From Capniomyces stellatus (Eukaryota; Kickxellomycota; Harpellomycetes; Harpellales; Legeriomycetaceae): a stretch of 64,000 bases of DNA. The stretch lies in contig LUVW01000001.1 in assembly GCA_001661515.1 (NCBI GenBank), forward strand, positions 792,114 through 856,113, in the 5' to 3' direction. The translations under genes and the position numbers were made by a program. Under the pieces are notes generated by a model that saw only the letters and a program-made list of their open reading frames with translations, was not told the origin of the DNA and did no database searches. Below are positions 44,042 to 55,573 of this stretch, one piece after another; position 1 is the first letter of the stretch, and each line of letters starts with the position of its first letter.

Positions 44042-44888
44042 ATGGCATTCCGCAATTTAGATGTAGAAACAATTACAGAGGAACAGCAGATTTTAATAAA
44101 TCGCATGACCTGTCTTAACACCAACCCAGAACTTGATGCACAGGCAGAATCGGTTTTCTCGAACAAAGCAACCCAAGTTCGAGCCTTGATAACAAAGGGA
44201 AACTCTTTAGATGCAATGTCAAAGGCAATCTCAGAGCCTCCTTATGGGATCCAATCCAACTCGATTCAAGATAAAACAGCACAGCTTGTTATGGATGTTT
44301 TGTCCTCCACCAGAGTGCAAGATGCCAGCAACATCATGTCGAATTTAACAGAGGCCGACCGTGTTGTCCTACTAAAATATATCTATTACATGATGGCCAG
44401 ACCGACGCTATTTAATTGTTCGGTTTTGTTGACTTGGCACGAGAAGGTAGAGTCCATGTTTGCAAATATCCATCATATTAGGCCTGAATTTTCTTGGGGG
44501 GGGGGGGTGGCTTCTTTTTTTTTTGTTTGTGCCAAGCTACTCTGCTTTGCGGATTTAATGAACGAAAAAAACATCCTTTTTTCTAGAAAAAAAAAACAAA
44601 AAAACAAAAATAAGACACAAATATATATAGAAAAAATAGCATAAGCTGTAATTCAAAGATATTATTGGAGGAAATAAAAGCGGAAGAAGGCTGCTAGCTC
44701 CTCAATAACGCAATGTGTCCAAGCAGTAAAAACAAGTATCATATATGCCTGGTTTCTGCTTGGTTATTAACAATAGTCTGAGTAAACTAGAACTTGTGAT
44801 TTTTTTTTTTGTAATTGTATTTTAGGTTGTCCAAGCTTCAGGAACCGGTTCAATCGTTAGAGTTCTCTGCGACCGCCGCACCTTATAA
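44042..44888 (+). CDS. ARC15: Arp2/3 complex subunit ARPC5 (p16)
   Basis: Smallest subunit of the Arp2/3 actin-branching complex at cortical patches. Two exons, 44042-44446 and 44826-44888, give 155 residues, the expected size. Exon 1 carries the helical repeat core, for example DRVVLLKYIYYMMARP and LLTWHEK; exon 2 supplies the conserved C-terminus GTGSIVRVLCDRRTL, which matches the family ending (GVGSIMRVLTDRRKV in human, as I recall). The intron is 379 bases and contains a run of 12 G at 44496-44507. Without splicing the ORF reads into the intron and ends in low-complexity Lys/Asn, so the spliced form is clearly right. Confidence 0.95.
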
Positions 44889-45157
44889 CTTATGATATTC
44901 AGATAAAAACAACTACTTTGCTGCTTTGATTTTTCTTCATCTCCTTCAGCTACATCTGCATACATGTCTCTTTTATTAGGTTATTGTTTTTGAGTCAATA
45001 AAGCTGATGTATTTAAAGTTTAAGCTGAAAAAGGGATATATACTAGAAATTAATGCGAGCGAGAGGTGGATATATAAATTATTGCAAACTAATTTACTGT
45101 TTCTTTAACAGAATATATATATAGACAGGTAGTCGTGGATGCTGAAGGTGCACAACG

Positions 45158-46344
45158 CTATGTACGTCTTTTCTTTGAATGACTTTCCTCAAGTTCAATA
45201 TCTTCTGCATCAGAGTTCTCTGCCGAGTTGGAATCTAATATACCTCCAAGTGTGCTGCCAGCGTTGGCATTCTTCGTTGAATTTAAGCCGGAGTCACCAA
45301 TGTCATCCATCTCAGTAACATCGTTATCAAGCTCATCGGCACTATCTTCCTCGGCATTAGATAAGACGATATCCTCGTCATCGTTGCCGATTTCTAATGA
45401 TGCATTCCCTTCTTTGCGCGCTTTGGCGCCTTCCTTCTTTTGTCGCATCAATAGCTGGTACTCTAAATTTAAGTTTATCAAGAATCAGCGTCCATACATC
45501 AGTAGCTGTAAAAAATAAAACAAGTAAAGCGAATAAAGCAGGAAGAAAGCAGAATAAATAAAAGAGACAAAAGGATATGGAGTAAAGAAAGAAGTATTAA
45601 TCAAAGTTCAACACACGCAACGCACTAATAATAATATACCAAACATTATGGGCGCGATTCTCGCTAACCAACCTTGTAGTTCTTTCTGCAAGGGTTCCAC
45701 AAACTCTTCCATATCAAGCTCGCTAAAAGCCTTCAATACATCCGAAGCAGATATCATTCTGTGTCCTTTGGTTTTGGAAATGTCATTTGCACTATGTGTT
45801 CCAATAGAGTTTAGTATTTACACATACTTATTGTCGTGATTGATGGGATACCATTCGCCATTACATTTACTTGGTTGTTTTTTTTTATGTGTTTTTTTCT
45901 TCTACAAAAATAGAAAAAGTGGAAAGGTGCAGTTGGATAGCAAATATAACTTACGTGGAAGAAATATAGTTTATAAACACTGTACACGCTTTCGCAATGG
46001 CTAAGCGTGTTTCTTTTTGCACCAAAGTTCCTTCTGGTATCTATTTTCACAAGCGGAGCTACATGTAAGCTTTGTTCGCTGGCTTATGCAGCTTAAATTC
46101 GACACTCTCACTAACATTGTTTCCGCTTTTATTGGATTAGCACCATTGCGATATGTATACATTCATGGCTCATCTTAAATATCAGCAAGGCGCTATATTC
46201 CACAATAGAACCGTATTTTCAAGGTCCAAAAACGGCTAAAACAAAGTCTCGTGCTGTTCAACTTACCGATTCCTTGAGTATTCTCACGATGTTGGTCATT
46301 GGCAAGTCGAGCTCTTCTAATCCTACGCTTTCCTGTTCGGACAT
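45158..46344 (-). CDS. DPB4: DNA polymerase epsilon subunit Dpb4 (histone-fold, POLE3-like)
   Basis: Small histone-fold subunit that pairs with Dpb3 in DNA polymerase epsilon and, in some organisms, in chromatin remodellers. Four exons (46344-46267, 46040-45955, 45791-45673, 45462-45158) give 195 residues. The histone fold reads LDLPMTNIVRILKES, then IPEGTLVQKETRLAIAKACT, then VFINYISSTANDISK and MISASDVLKAFSELDMEEF, ending FVEPLQKELQ. The C-terminal half is an acidic tail (about residues 110-190) ending KKRRT, possibly a nuclear signal. Every junction is GT-AG and restores the family alignment. Tail convergent with ARPC5. Confidence 0.93.
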
Positions 46345-46921
46345 TTTCAGTTTGTTATTTTTGTTTTTAAATGGTTAGAAACCCAAATATCAAATATAAA
46401 TAGACAAAAGGGCTCTGCTTTTGTCGCTGTTTGTGGTGCTTAAGTTGTACTATTCAGGTAATTGAGCTGAGCTATTTACTAATACTGAATTTTATTTAGT
46501 TCCTGTGATTTTTTTATTTCAAAAACAAGACTTTTTGTTTATTTTTGTTGAAAAAAATTGGCAAAAAAAAATCTAGAAGAAAAATGACCAATTATTTAGA
46601 CAAGCGATTGTAAAAATGAATATGCTCAATATAAATAACAGAAAAAAAATTATGTATTATAATGGGCGAGTGAGTGGAGAGGGAGGATGATTGTGTTTAT
46701 ATGCTTTTATTATCGTTGAAATCTGGCAGTTTGCACTTCAAGGCAATTTTTCCTTGTCAATCGTTGATATAGCGTTCTTACTGAAGTGCTGATTGAACCA
46801 ATATTGTTAAAAGAAACTGGGTGGGTCAAAAAATAATGTGCCAATTAAAAAATAAAAATAGAAAATATAACTATCAAGTAGACACAAGTAATGTATTTAA
46901 AACTGTTAAACGCGCCTAGAA
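46345..46921. promoter_or_regulatory. DPB4 upstream region
   Basis: AT-rich spacer between the DPB4 start and the AMPK beta stop; presumed DPB4 promoter. No gene. Confidence 0.4.
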
Positions 46922-48667
46922 CTATACAACTGGTTTATAGTATATTGTCGTCAGGTACTAGAAAGCGATGTTTATAATTAGAGATAAAATTAGGTCAGTG
47001 TTATATATATATGTGTATGTGTGTGTGCAAGTAGCCACTTTTGGCGATGGTTTAGCCAAAAAAGAGAAATATAGTTGGTTTACCTTTTTCCTATATCTAG
47101 TGGTACTAGAAACTGCCATAACATTGTCCTTGATTGAGCAGGCGTATAGATGGTTAAGAACAACGTGGTTTGGTATAGGCAGGATGCTAGGATCATCTTT
47201 AGAAATATCACTGGTGTTGAGCAGCACTTGGTTAAGATGCGGTGGAAGCAGAGGCGGGTCCTTCTTTCTATTGCTGCTGTCTCTATGGCTTAATGCTGCT
47301 AGATTGGGGATTATGCGCGAGTATTCGCCTGGTGGTGATCCAGACATAAGATCTACCGGTATTTCGTATAATTGCAGTTACAGTTACAGTTACAAATTTT
47401 AGCTGTTAAAAAGGCAAACAAACGCGTTATTTGTCTGTTAAAACGCTATTGAAAACGTGGAAAAGTGAAAAAAAGTAGAAATAATAGAAAAAAAATAGAA
47501 CAAGTGTGTATGTTTGTATTCTTGAAATTACCTGAAGAAATCCCTTCCACATTATCTCCATCGCCCTCTCCATCGCTAATATCCATAAATAGCTCCTCCA
47601 CTTTAATATAATTCACAAGATTCCCGTCGTTGTCTGGTGCAGTCACAAGATTTCTATTGTATCTCCATTCGCCGTCGACAATGAACTTTAGGCAGTGCAT
47701 CCCTGAAGGGAGATTGAGCACAGTTGTCCATACTCCATCGCTATAACATACAAGCAATCATTTATGTATCTTTAGTGAGTATAGCAACAGTACCAGAGTA
47801 GCAAGGATAATAGCGAACACGCTAATAAATGCTTGTATCCAACACAACTACACAATTGTGTGTTTTGTGACATTAGCATAAAGGAGTGTTATGATAGATA
47901 TGTTTATTTGAATTTAAATTACTCTTTTGTAAGCTTGACTTTAAACTTCCATTCGTTGAAGGATCCAGACACATATACACTCTCGGCCGGCTCCTCCCAC
48001 TGAATTAGCGTAGATACAAGCATTTCCTCTATTTTGTGATATTATTGTTTTTGTTTTTGTTTAGCACAGTACTTTGATTTATAAAACAATTAGAGCGTCA
48101 TTTTGCTATTACTTTAAAACAATGGTTCGTGCAAGAACTTGTACCTTCGGCTTTTGTAGCTTCCTCGTTTACTTTATGTTGGCTTTGCTGTGTTTTATTA
48201 TGAACGTTGTTGTAGTTTTCAATATACATGTTCATGTTGCTGTCTCGAGGCAAAGTCTCCGGAATCGCTTCCGGAATAAAATGTTGCGGATTTCGCGGAT
48301 CAAATCTACTATTTGGATCATTATTCTTTCGGTTGCCAGCATATTCGCTACCCGCCGACACGCTGCCATATCGAGAATCGCCAAGAGGAGAGCCAACCAC
48401 TGGCAGGTCCATTTCCATACCAATAAACCCATCTGACGGATTATTTGTGCCGGAAAACCGGTGCGCGTTTTTGTTCAAAACAAAATCTCGTGGCTTCATT
48501 GGCCGACGAGCTGGAGATCTTCCTGATATTGGAATTCCTTTGCCCGACATTTGATTGTCTTCGCTTGTTGCCGAAGCTACATAATCAGGGCTCTGAGTAC
48601 CTGAGGTTGTCTCCTTGTTTGTAATCCCACGTAGATGCTTTTTATCAGTTGAATTTGCATTCCCCAT
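46922..48667 (-). CDS. SIP2: SNF1/AMPK beta subunit (Sip2/Gal83 family)
   Basis: Scaffold of the SNF1/AMPK kinase that links the catalytic alpha and regulatory gamma subunits and controls its location. Five exons (48667-48145, 48028-47923, 47740-47532, 47352-47084, 46957-46922) give 380 residues. The N-terminus MGNANSTDKKH fits the N-myristoylation consensus. After about 170 disordered residues comes the CBM48 glycogen-binding domain (TLIQWEEPAESVYVSGSFNE, VWTTVLNLPSG, KFIVDGEWRYN). The ASC domain follows (PPLLPPHLNQVLLN, NHVVLNHLYACSIKDNVMA), finishing on a 36-base last exon with TTRYRKKYLTTIYYKPVV split across the final intron. Which yeast beta subunit (Sip1, Sip2, Gal83) it equals cannot be decided. 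Confidence 0.94.
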
Positions 48668-49476
48668 TTTGGCTCTGTGGTTTGTAATATAAATTGTATC
48701 TGTGCTTATCTATTTAGTGAATTTGTCAGGAGCTGTGATTTGAATACCTTACTAAAATCTGTTTCTTTGGTGCTGTAATTGTAAAAACCTTTAATTTTGA
48801 GTGTAATCGGGGGTTTTTTGTGCTGTTTATATTAAAGAATTTTTGGCTTCTTTTTTGCTTTTTTTTTAAAGGGAATTCCAGTCCACTTTATTCACAAGAC
48901 TTATTTAATATCCGCTAGTTAATTTCAGGATAATTATTAACCCACTGGTAAATAGTGCGATATTTTTATTTGTTTCCGGTTCAGCGAATAACAATCCTCA
49001 ATTCACAAGTCCAGCTATTACAAGCGATTTAATCTTGATAATAATTAGTGCGTGGGGTTTACTAGCTCAATGACTCAGAGCACAACACCAAACAACAAAC
49101 GATAAACACCAAACGATAAATTATAAAGCGCAGGCTTTAGACATCGACAACAGAAATCTTTACCCACAAATACCCATTTAACTATTGATAGAGTATATTA
49201 GAATAAGCGGTATAAAGTGAAAAACTTGGTGAAGCTAAATTAAAAAACGATAAAAATTGTATTTACAATAACATTGTATCAGTTTGAGTTGCAGTAGAAA
49301 TCAGTGTCATTAAATGTTGAAATGACTAAAAGTGTGTACCGCTGTTAGTAAAAAAGCAATGCGGCGATCTGGCGATCCGGTGCATAAATGTATGCTGACT
49401 ACCCTAACATGGCAAAGCATAACATAGTATAACATAGTATACCGTAGCATAGCATTGAAAAACAAAGCGGTAAATA
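48668..49476. other. Intergenic region, AMPK beta upstream
   Basis: AT-rich, with a short imperfect decamer repeat (CATAGTATAA) at 49415-49455. A further 3' exon of the neighbouring coiled-coil gene could lie here, because its stop directly follows a donor-like AG|GTAGTA. Confidence 0.35.
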
Positions 49477-50685
49477 CTACCTGTTCCCTAGCCTTAGGTG
49501 AGCCAGTCTTTCTTTAAGTCCAAAAGGAAGTTTTTTGCTGCTAGGGTTGGCTCTAGTTGAGGCAATTGTACTTTTTGCTGGCGATATTTTGGGGCTGTTC
49601 GGTTTGGGTATTCCACGTGTGCCGTTTTGCGAAGACTGATTCGCCACTGTCTGCTGGGGTTCCATAATGAAGAAGTCGTCAAAATTTGAGTTTCCCAAAG
49701 ATGGTCTTTTCTTTTGACTGCTTGCTTCAGAGCCCATGCTCACTGTGTTGTACTTGAATGAATGAGCCGGTACATGAGTGTGGTATGTCGCCGCTTTAGC
49801 TGTCGAGTATGCATTGATGCTACTTTGTGAACTAAAAGTTTTTTCGCCAAGTGGTCCATTCACATTTAAGGGAGAAGTGTAAAAATACTTTCCAGCTGAT
49901 AAATCCTCATCATTACGGAGTTCTGGGCGCACCGGGTCTTGAACGTCGTTTTCTTTCCCGACCCGAGTTGCTATGCGTACTTCCTCTACATCCTCACACT
50001 CTTCGTTAATCGTATCTTGCAACGGATCAAACACCTCATTCTGTTTTTGAGACTGCTCTTTAACACCATTAGGAATAAAATCGTTGTATTCGTATGTTGC
50101 AAATAGTATAGAATTGGTTTTTTCTGGGTTCAGATCCCTTGCTTTCCCTCGGCTATAAATCGAAGTGTTCCTTTTTACGCCTACAAGATCAGAGGCGTTC
50201 GCATACTTTTTAAACTTGCTTTGTCTTTTCTCCTCCCTCAGCTCCAACAGCTGGGATTGGTACTCCCTCAATTCTTCTTCAAGATCTTTGATATCTTGCT
50301 GTTGCTCATGAATCTGCAGCTTCAGCTTGGAAATTATACTGTCCTTTATGTTATCCATCGCTGTGCGCTTCTCTGTTCTTGGGGATCTACCGATTCGACT
50401 GTTTGACAGTTCTGCTCTGGCCTCCCCGACGGGGTTTAATGAGCTGCTACTGGATTCAACACTTTCGGACAAACTTCCCCGATTCCTATCGGATCTAGGC
50501 AAAATCTCTGAGTCTGAATCGATCATCACCAGACATTTTTTAGTTTCGGGAGTGAAAGGCAAGCTCACAGCACCCCCAAAATGTCTATAGACTTCGTCAA
50601 GAACGGATTTCACTTCTATTATCGTAGATTTATATTGCTCTTTGGAGAACACAGTGTTGCTTGAGTTTGTTTTTCCCGAAATCAT
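49477..50685 (-). CDS. Coiled-coil protein of unknown function
   Basis: Single open exon of 402 residues starting MISGKTNSSNTVFSKEQYKS. I recognise no family. An N-terminal region with YKSTIIEVKSVLDEVYRHFG could be a small helical domain. A heptad-like coiled coil follows (about 118-160: IISKLKLQIHEQQQDIKDLE, then ELREYQSQLLELREEKR). The rest is Ser/Asn-rich and looks disordered, ending KKLPFGLKERLAHLRLGNR, a basic amphipathic tail that might be a short binding motif. A cytoskeletal or spindle-pole role is a guess from the layout only. The stop lies within AACAG|GTAGTA, so a last intron is possible and the C-terminus may be longer. Confidence 0.7.
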   Translation of the reverse strand: MISGKTNSSNTVFSKEQYKSTIIEVKSVLDEVYRHFGGAVSLPFTPETKKCLVMIDSDSEILPRSDRNRGSLSESVESSSSSLNPVGEARAELSNSRIGRSPRTEKRTAMDNIKDSIISKLKLQIHEQQQDIKDLEEELREYQSQLLELREEKRQSKFKKYANASDLVGVKRNTSIYSRGKARDLNPEKTNSILFATYEYNDFIPNGVKEQSQKQNEVFDPLQDTINEECEDVEEVRIATRVGKENDVQDPVRPELRNDEDLSAGKYFYTSPLNVNGPLGEKTFSSQSSINAYSTAKAATYHTHVPAHSFKYNTVSMGSEASSQKKRPSLGNSNFDDFFIMEPQQTVANQSSQNGTRGIPKPNSPKISPAKSTIASTRANPSSKKLPFGLKERLAHLRLGNR

Positions 50686-52012
50686 TTTATCGCTTTAATT
50701 TAGAATAAATAGATGAGAAAACAGACCAGGTTAGATTGAATTAAAAATTAGCTATAAAATTCCTGATTGTTACGTTTATGTTTGGTATTATATCTCGAAG
50801 TTCCCCCTTTTTTAAATTAATACCGCCAACAAATATCTGTCAAATTGATTTGCTAAAGTTGGTTTTTAAATAGCCTTCTGGGTTGAATTAACACTGCGGC
50901 TTAGGATATTGGAAAAGTATAGGGGATGAATAACATAAAAAAGAAACCAAGGCTAGTCTCTAAAAAAAAACTCGAGTAATAAAATAGAGGCCAACAGAAA
51001 TAAAATAATAAAATGAAGGTCAAGTTTCGAAAAGAAATCTAAATTTTAATTGAACCAAGCAAACTCGCGCGCGACAAAAGTGATGGTTTTTTTTTGGGTA
51101 AATTGTTGGATTTGGGCTAAACAGTTCGATTGCTCTCAGAATCGTGAATACCAAGTACATCAGAATGTTTGTACTTAACTTATAGGCTGACTTGACATTC
51201 AAAATTCCAATTATTTATAGTTATTGGTCATCAAAACATCGAATGGTTGGAAATATAAAAAACGGTAGGCCAGGCAATACCACTAATTTCTTTCTTAAAG
51301 TCCTTACTAATTTGAATTGTGAATGTTTTCGCCACTGATTCAGGGTCGTAGTTTGCTTTAGATAGTTCCCCACCACAATTTTGGAAAATATTAGGAAAAA
51401 GGTAAGCAAAGTTGGAGTTCCTTTAGTAGACGTAAGCAAAGGCCTCATACAGCGTTGGATCAACATCCGATCATTTTCTTGGTAAACAGTTGTGGTCCAA
51501 AGAAACAGAGTAGCATTGATGTTATAGCCAACTCTCAACATCTCCTTTTATTTCAGTTTGCTGCTTTACTTGCTTTGCTTTTTTCGATGACCGTGCATTA
51601 TCGTCTGTTTTTTTTTTTTTTTGGGCGTTTAGGTTAGTTATACGGGCACTAGCAAATAATAGGCTCCACCAGTAAGTGATAGCAAATCAGCAATCAAATA
51701 AATTAGAGAAAAGAAAATAATGGTTAACTAATCGAGTATTTTTCCTTTTTTCTAGATGCTACTCGTAACTTCTTGGTAGAGCTAATATTTGTCAAGTTTT
51801 TTTTTTTTTTTTGTTGAAATTTTCACCAGGATTTTTATCAAGCAGATTGAATGATAAACCTAAAACATCAAACGTAGAAAAAGTTGAGTTTGAACTTTAT
51901 TATTACGCAAGTTATACTTTAATTTTTTTATTTTTTGATTTCCCTCTTTGTTTTTTTAAGAGGACGAGATAAGCAGGCGAATTAAAACAAATAAAGAATC
52001 GAGAATTAGAAA
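50686..52012. promoter_or_regulatory. Divergent region, coiled-coil gene / dihydroorotate dehydrogenase
   Basis: 1.3 kb between divergent starts. A 106-codon minus-strand ORF (51221-51541) has no family resemblance and is not called. T-runs occur at about 51609-51622 and 51798-51812. Confidence 0.35.
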
Positions 52013-53670
52013 ATGGCTGCAAGGTTTGCGTTTTCACGATTTCCAGTTTTTGGTCGACAAAATCGAGCTTTATTTTTTACACCAGCAAAGCTGAGTAGAT
52101 CGTATGCCTCCAGAGCTGGAAGCAGCTTTGGAAATAAGACAAAGAATGCACTTTATGGAACAGTTGGGCTACTCGGGCTTGGATTTTTCGGATTGTACGT
52201 CTTTGATTCAAGAGCTGGGATCCACAAGTACATATTAACGCCGTTGTTGCGAGAGCTAGATGAGGAAGATGCTCATGATCTTTCGATTAAAGCCTTGACT
52301 TTAGGCTTATCGCCAGTGGACAGAAAGCCGGACAGCAAAGTCTTAGAAGTTGAGGTATGGTATACAGAAGAGAGCTAAAATCTAGATCAAGCTACTGTTT
52401 TTGCGATTGTTTAACGAAATGAATGGCTTTGCTTTTAGATTTGGGGCAAAAAGCTGTCCAATCCGATTGGGCTAGCTGCTGGTTATGATAAAAATGGAAA
52501 GGTTTCGGATCAGCTTTTTGATATGGGGTTTGGGGCTGTTGAGGCTGGAAGCATAACACCAGCGCCACAGGTAAGGATCAGCGTGGCAATGTTTGAATGT
52601 TATGACTTGGTTGTTACAATTTAAGGCAGGCATCATGTGTTCCATCAACCAATGCAAGTGTCTTTATGTATTAAAATTAGGCCGGAAACCCAAAGAAGCG
52701 TTTGTTTCGGTTGCCAAATAACGAGGCAATTATAAACAGAATGGGGCTAAACAATGAGGGGATCGAAACAGTCAAACAGCGATTAACGACGCGATTTTGG
52801 AGGCACGTTTCCAATTACAGTGCCGAAAACCCATCGACAACTTTAAAGGCATCAACAGAGATGTATAGATCTGGAAAGGAAGGACGCCTTTTTGGAATCA
52901 ACATTAGTAAAAACCATAGCTCTGACCCCAACTCGGATGAGGACTTCTTGGTTGGGATCAGGGAGCTTGGAAACTTGGCCGATTATGTGGTCATTAACGT
53001 GAGCTGCCCAAATGTAACTAATTTGGGAGCAGGATCTGACCTGCAGATAATGCAAAGCACGCTGATTTCTGCTAGAAAAGAATGCGACTTACTTGGTGCC
53101 AATAAGCCTGCGTTGGTAATAAAACTGGGGCCTGATTACAGTGACAAGGAGCTTTCGATTATAGCGAAAGCTGCACTCAACTGCAAGGTAGATGGAATAA
53201 TTACCAGCAATACAAGCAGAGGAAGACCTTCTTCGATTAGCTCAGGTAAAAGAAATATACCAAACTATACCAAACTATACCAACACACTGCCTAGTTTTT
53301 CAGCCTAAAACTGTTTATTTTGCTTAATAATGAATTAAAATCAAACGAATAAACTCCATTTTATCTAGATGGCGCCAGTTCTAGACAGGCGGGCGGGCTA
53401 AGCGGACCTCCGATCCGTGAATTGGCACTAAATACCACTCGTAAAATGTACAAGTATACAAACGGAAAGATTCCGATCATTGGATGTGGTGGGATATCCA
53501 GTGCCTCAGATGCAATTGAATTTGGGCGGGCAGGTGCCTCGTTTGTCCAAGTATATACTGCGATGGTGTACCAAGGCCCTGGGCTAGCAGCAAGCATCAA
53601 AGATGACCTGGTTAAGCTTCTTGGTGATAAAAAATGGGCAGATATTATTGGAACAGGATCTTCAGACTAA
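52013..53670 (+). CDS. URA9: Dihydroorotate dehydrogenase, mitochondrial (class 2)
   Basis: Oxidises dihydroorotate to orotate in pyrimidine synthesis, passing electrons to ubiquinone at the mitochondrial inner membrane. Four exons (52013-52354, 52439-52570, 52681-53245, 53369-53670) give 446 residues. A basic presequence ([20 protein letters not shown]) and one membrane helix (about 47-64, [18 protein letters not shown]) mark it as class 2. Core motifs: [27 protein letters not shown] across the intron, [33 protein letters not shown] with the region of the class 2 catalytic Ser, [37 protein letters not shown]. It is complete. The class 1 fumarate-dependent enzyme of some yeasts is excluded by the N-terminal extension. 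Confidence 0.96.
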
Positions 53671-54282
53671 CCGTCCATTTTTTTTTTTTGAATCGCTCTT
53701 TATCGATAAATAAATATTGGCCTTATAAAATGCCAAGATACCCCTTTCCGAAACTCGACTTTCAGCACCTGACTTTTGGCCTGCAATTTCCAATTCTATT
53801 CCCATTTCTTACATTATTACTAATACTTTACACTTTATTTATACTGTTAGATAGTTTTGCCACTTTTATCTTTTATACTTGCTAGTGGTTTGATATATAT
53901 TAAAAGCTATGTACCCCCCCCCCCCCCCCCCCCCAAAACATAAATGTATTCACTCGCAAAGAGCTACTGTTGTTGCTGTTGCTGAAATTATAAGAATCCA
54001 CCATTTTCATCCAAGTTTGGTTTGGCATTTTCTGGTACAAATTAACTGCATTGTGGATTTGATTCGATTTTGCTTTGTTTTCACGCTTTTTTTTATTATC
54101 TTTTTTCGAATTGAAATTAAAGTCTGGAGTTTTAAACCAATTTTAGGGTTTTCAATTTTGAATACTGCTTTCTAGAATTACCACTATTATTTATCTCTGA
54201 TAACCAACAACTTTTAACACAGCAGTAGTTCATTTTATTACCATTTTCCAGGAAAAGACATTATATAACAACGATAAACGCC
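53671..54282. other. Intergenic region with a 21-C homopolymer
   Basis: Between the dihydroorotate dehydrogenase stop and the Pex39-like start. Contains C x21 at 53914-53934. No supported gene. Confidence 0.45.
53914..53934 (+). repeat. C homopolymer (21)
   Basis: Uninterrupted run of 21 C in AT-rich DNA, like those at base 1 and at the assembly gap. Confidence 0.95.
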
Positions 54283-55172
54283 ATGTCTGATGAAATTTAT
54301 GAAAAGTTTCAAGCATACGAATTCCAAAACGACGAGAATTTCAAGGTAATTGCAGCCAGTTGTGTCTGGCTCTGCTATTAGCCACATTTAACATACAATT
54401 GCGACTGATTGCAGTGTTGTATGGTCGCCTTTACTATAAAATAGTAAGCATATATTTAAAAAATTGTACTTGCCAACATGCTTGTATAACACCTTTGCTG
54501 ATTAATATGACGCGGAAAAACATGGAAAAAAAACGACGCCAGATAGGACTAAAAACCATCATAGGGGATATAGAAAACTCAAACGATGAGTCGATTCTAA
54601 ATGCTAAAGTGTATTATTATTCAAAGTACGTTCAGCGTGTATACCTTAATTTTATTTTTATACCAATATCTCAAATAAAAGTGCGTGATAAAAAAATGAG
54701 GTTTAACACACTATTTATATTTTTCTTAAAAAAAACAACCATGTGCAAAGCTTTATTATCAAAGACACTTTTGACCTGCCAGGATATAGAGCTTGGTGTT
54801 TAACCAAGGGACCGGATTTGCAAATGAACCAGCCAGGTAAAATATAGCTAGATGCATTACATCAAACAGAGCTACTGCAACTTGCTGTGCTGTACAGCCG
54901 AGTTAGCGCAATGGCTTTTAGCTCAAGTGCCTTAATTGTGGCTTATATAGACATCAGTAATTGTTGAGCCAGGAATCCCATCTCTCTAACAAGGCTGTGC
55001 CTTGTATTTGTATCTAATCATAGCACCAGCGTCATTGACGTTTAGCGAAGTTGCTGAGAGAATCATGAACAATACACCGATTGAGGGTATAAAAACAATC
55101 CCAGACCAGATAAGTGACCAAGTACCTCAACCTGCAAAACTAGAGCCGATAAAGAAACCCTGGGAGGTGTAG
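54283..55172 (+). CDS. PEX39: Pex39/C6orf226-family peroxisomal import factor (four short exons)
   Basis: Exons 54283-54345, 54543-54625, 54751-54836 and 55024-55172 join in phase with GT-AG signals to 126 residues. Exon 1: MSDEIYEKFQAYEFQNDENF. Exon 2: IGLKTIIGDIENSNDESIL, continuing NAKVYYYS. Exon 3: FIIKDTFDLPGYRAWCL. Exon 4: NNTPIEGIKTIPD and a final KKPWEV. The order (FQxYxFxxDExF, GLKxI, AKVYYY, GYxxW, PIxGIKxIP, KPWE at the end) matches, as I recall it, the family of yeast YJR012C and human C6orf226, recently named Pex39 and reported to assist Pex7-dependent (PTS2) import into peroxisomes. The function is inferred from that. No single ORF reveals this gene; exon 2 to 3 is the least certain join. 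Confidence 0.72.
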
Positions 55173-55573
55173 AACGAGTTATAAGATTGCAATCTGGTGA
55201 ACTTTTCTAGCAATTTCCATTGTATTAGCAACCCACTAATTTGATATCTTTATTTAGCATTCCTATTTGGCATTTCCATCATATATGCCCTAATGTCGTT
55301 AAACTAGTTCAAAAATACGTGAGTGGAGTGTTTATTCTCTTTGGTTGAAAAAGATGACAGAGCGTCCAGCTAGGCTCCATAGTCAACGCTAACACTGAAA
55401 TTGATGGTTCCATTTAAAAAACGATGATAAGGAGAGTATCGTGTGTCTAGGACCAACAATTATTTAAAATAATAATGTACTCTAGAGAAGATGTATCTAA
55501 ATGCGAGTGTGGTTACATTGATACTATTAAAATGTGCATATAATGAAGGGGGTTTAAACAAATTGGAGAGTAA
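55173..55573. other. Convergent spacer PEX39-like / HEM4
   Basis: About 400 bases holding both 3' flanks. No gene seen. Confidence 0.4.

Noticed and set aside
44447..44642. ARPC5 ORF continuing past the 44446 donor
   Set aside because: The extension runs into poly-G and poly-A and lacks the family's C-terminus, which is found on the exon at 44826.
46968..47402. Plus-strand ORF of 144 codons
   Set aside because: Antisense to AMPK beta exon 4, which has clear ASC-domain motifs.
51221..51541. Minus-strand ORF of 106 codons, and a second-frame peptide with KDFKKEISGIAWPTVFY
   Set aside because: No family resemblance, and the two protein-like frames cannot be joined by valid splice sites.
54890..54960. 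tRNA-like string (GTTAGCGCAATGG)
   Set aside because: No acceptor, anticodon or T-arm pairing could be made, and it lies in an intron of the Pex39-like gene.
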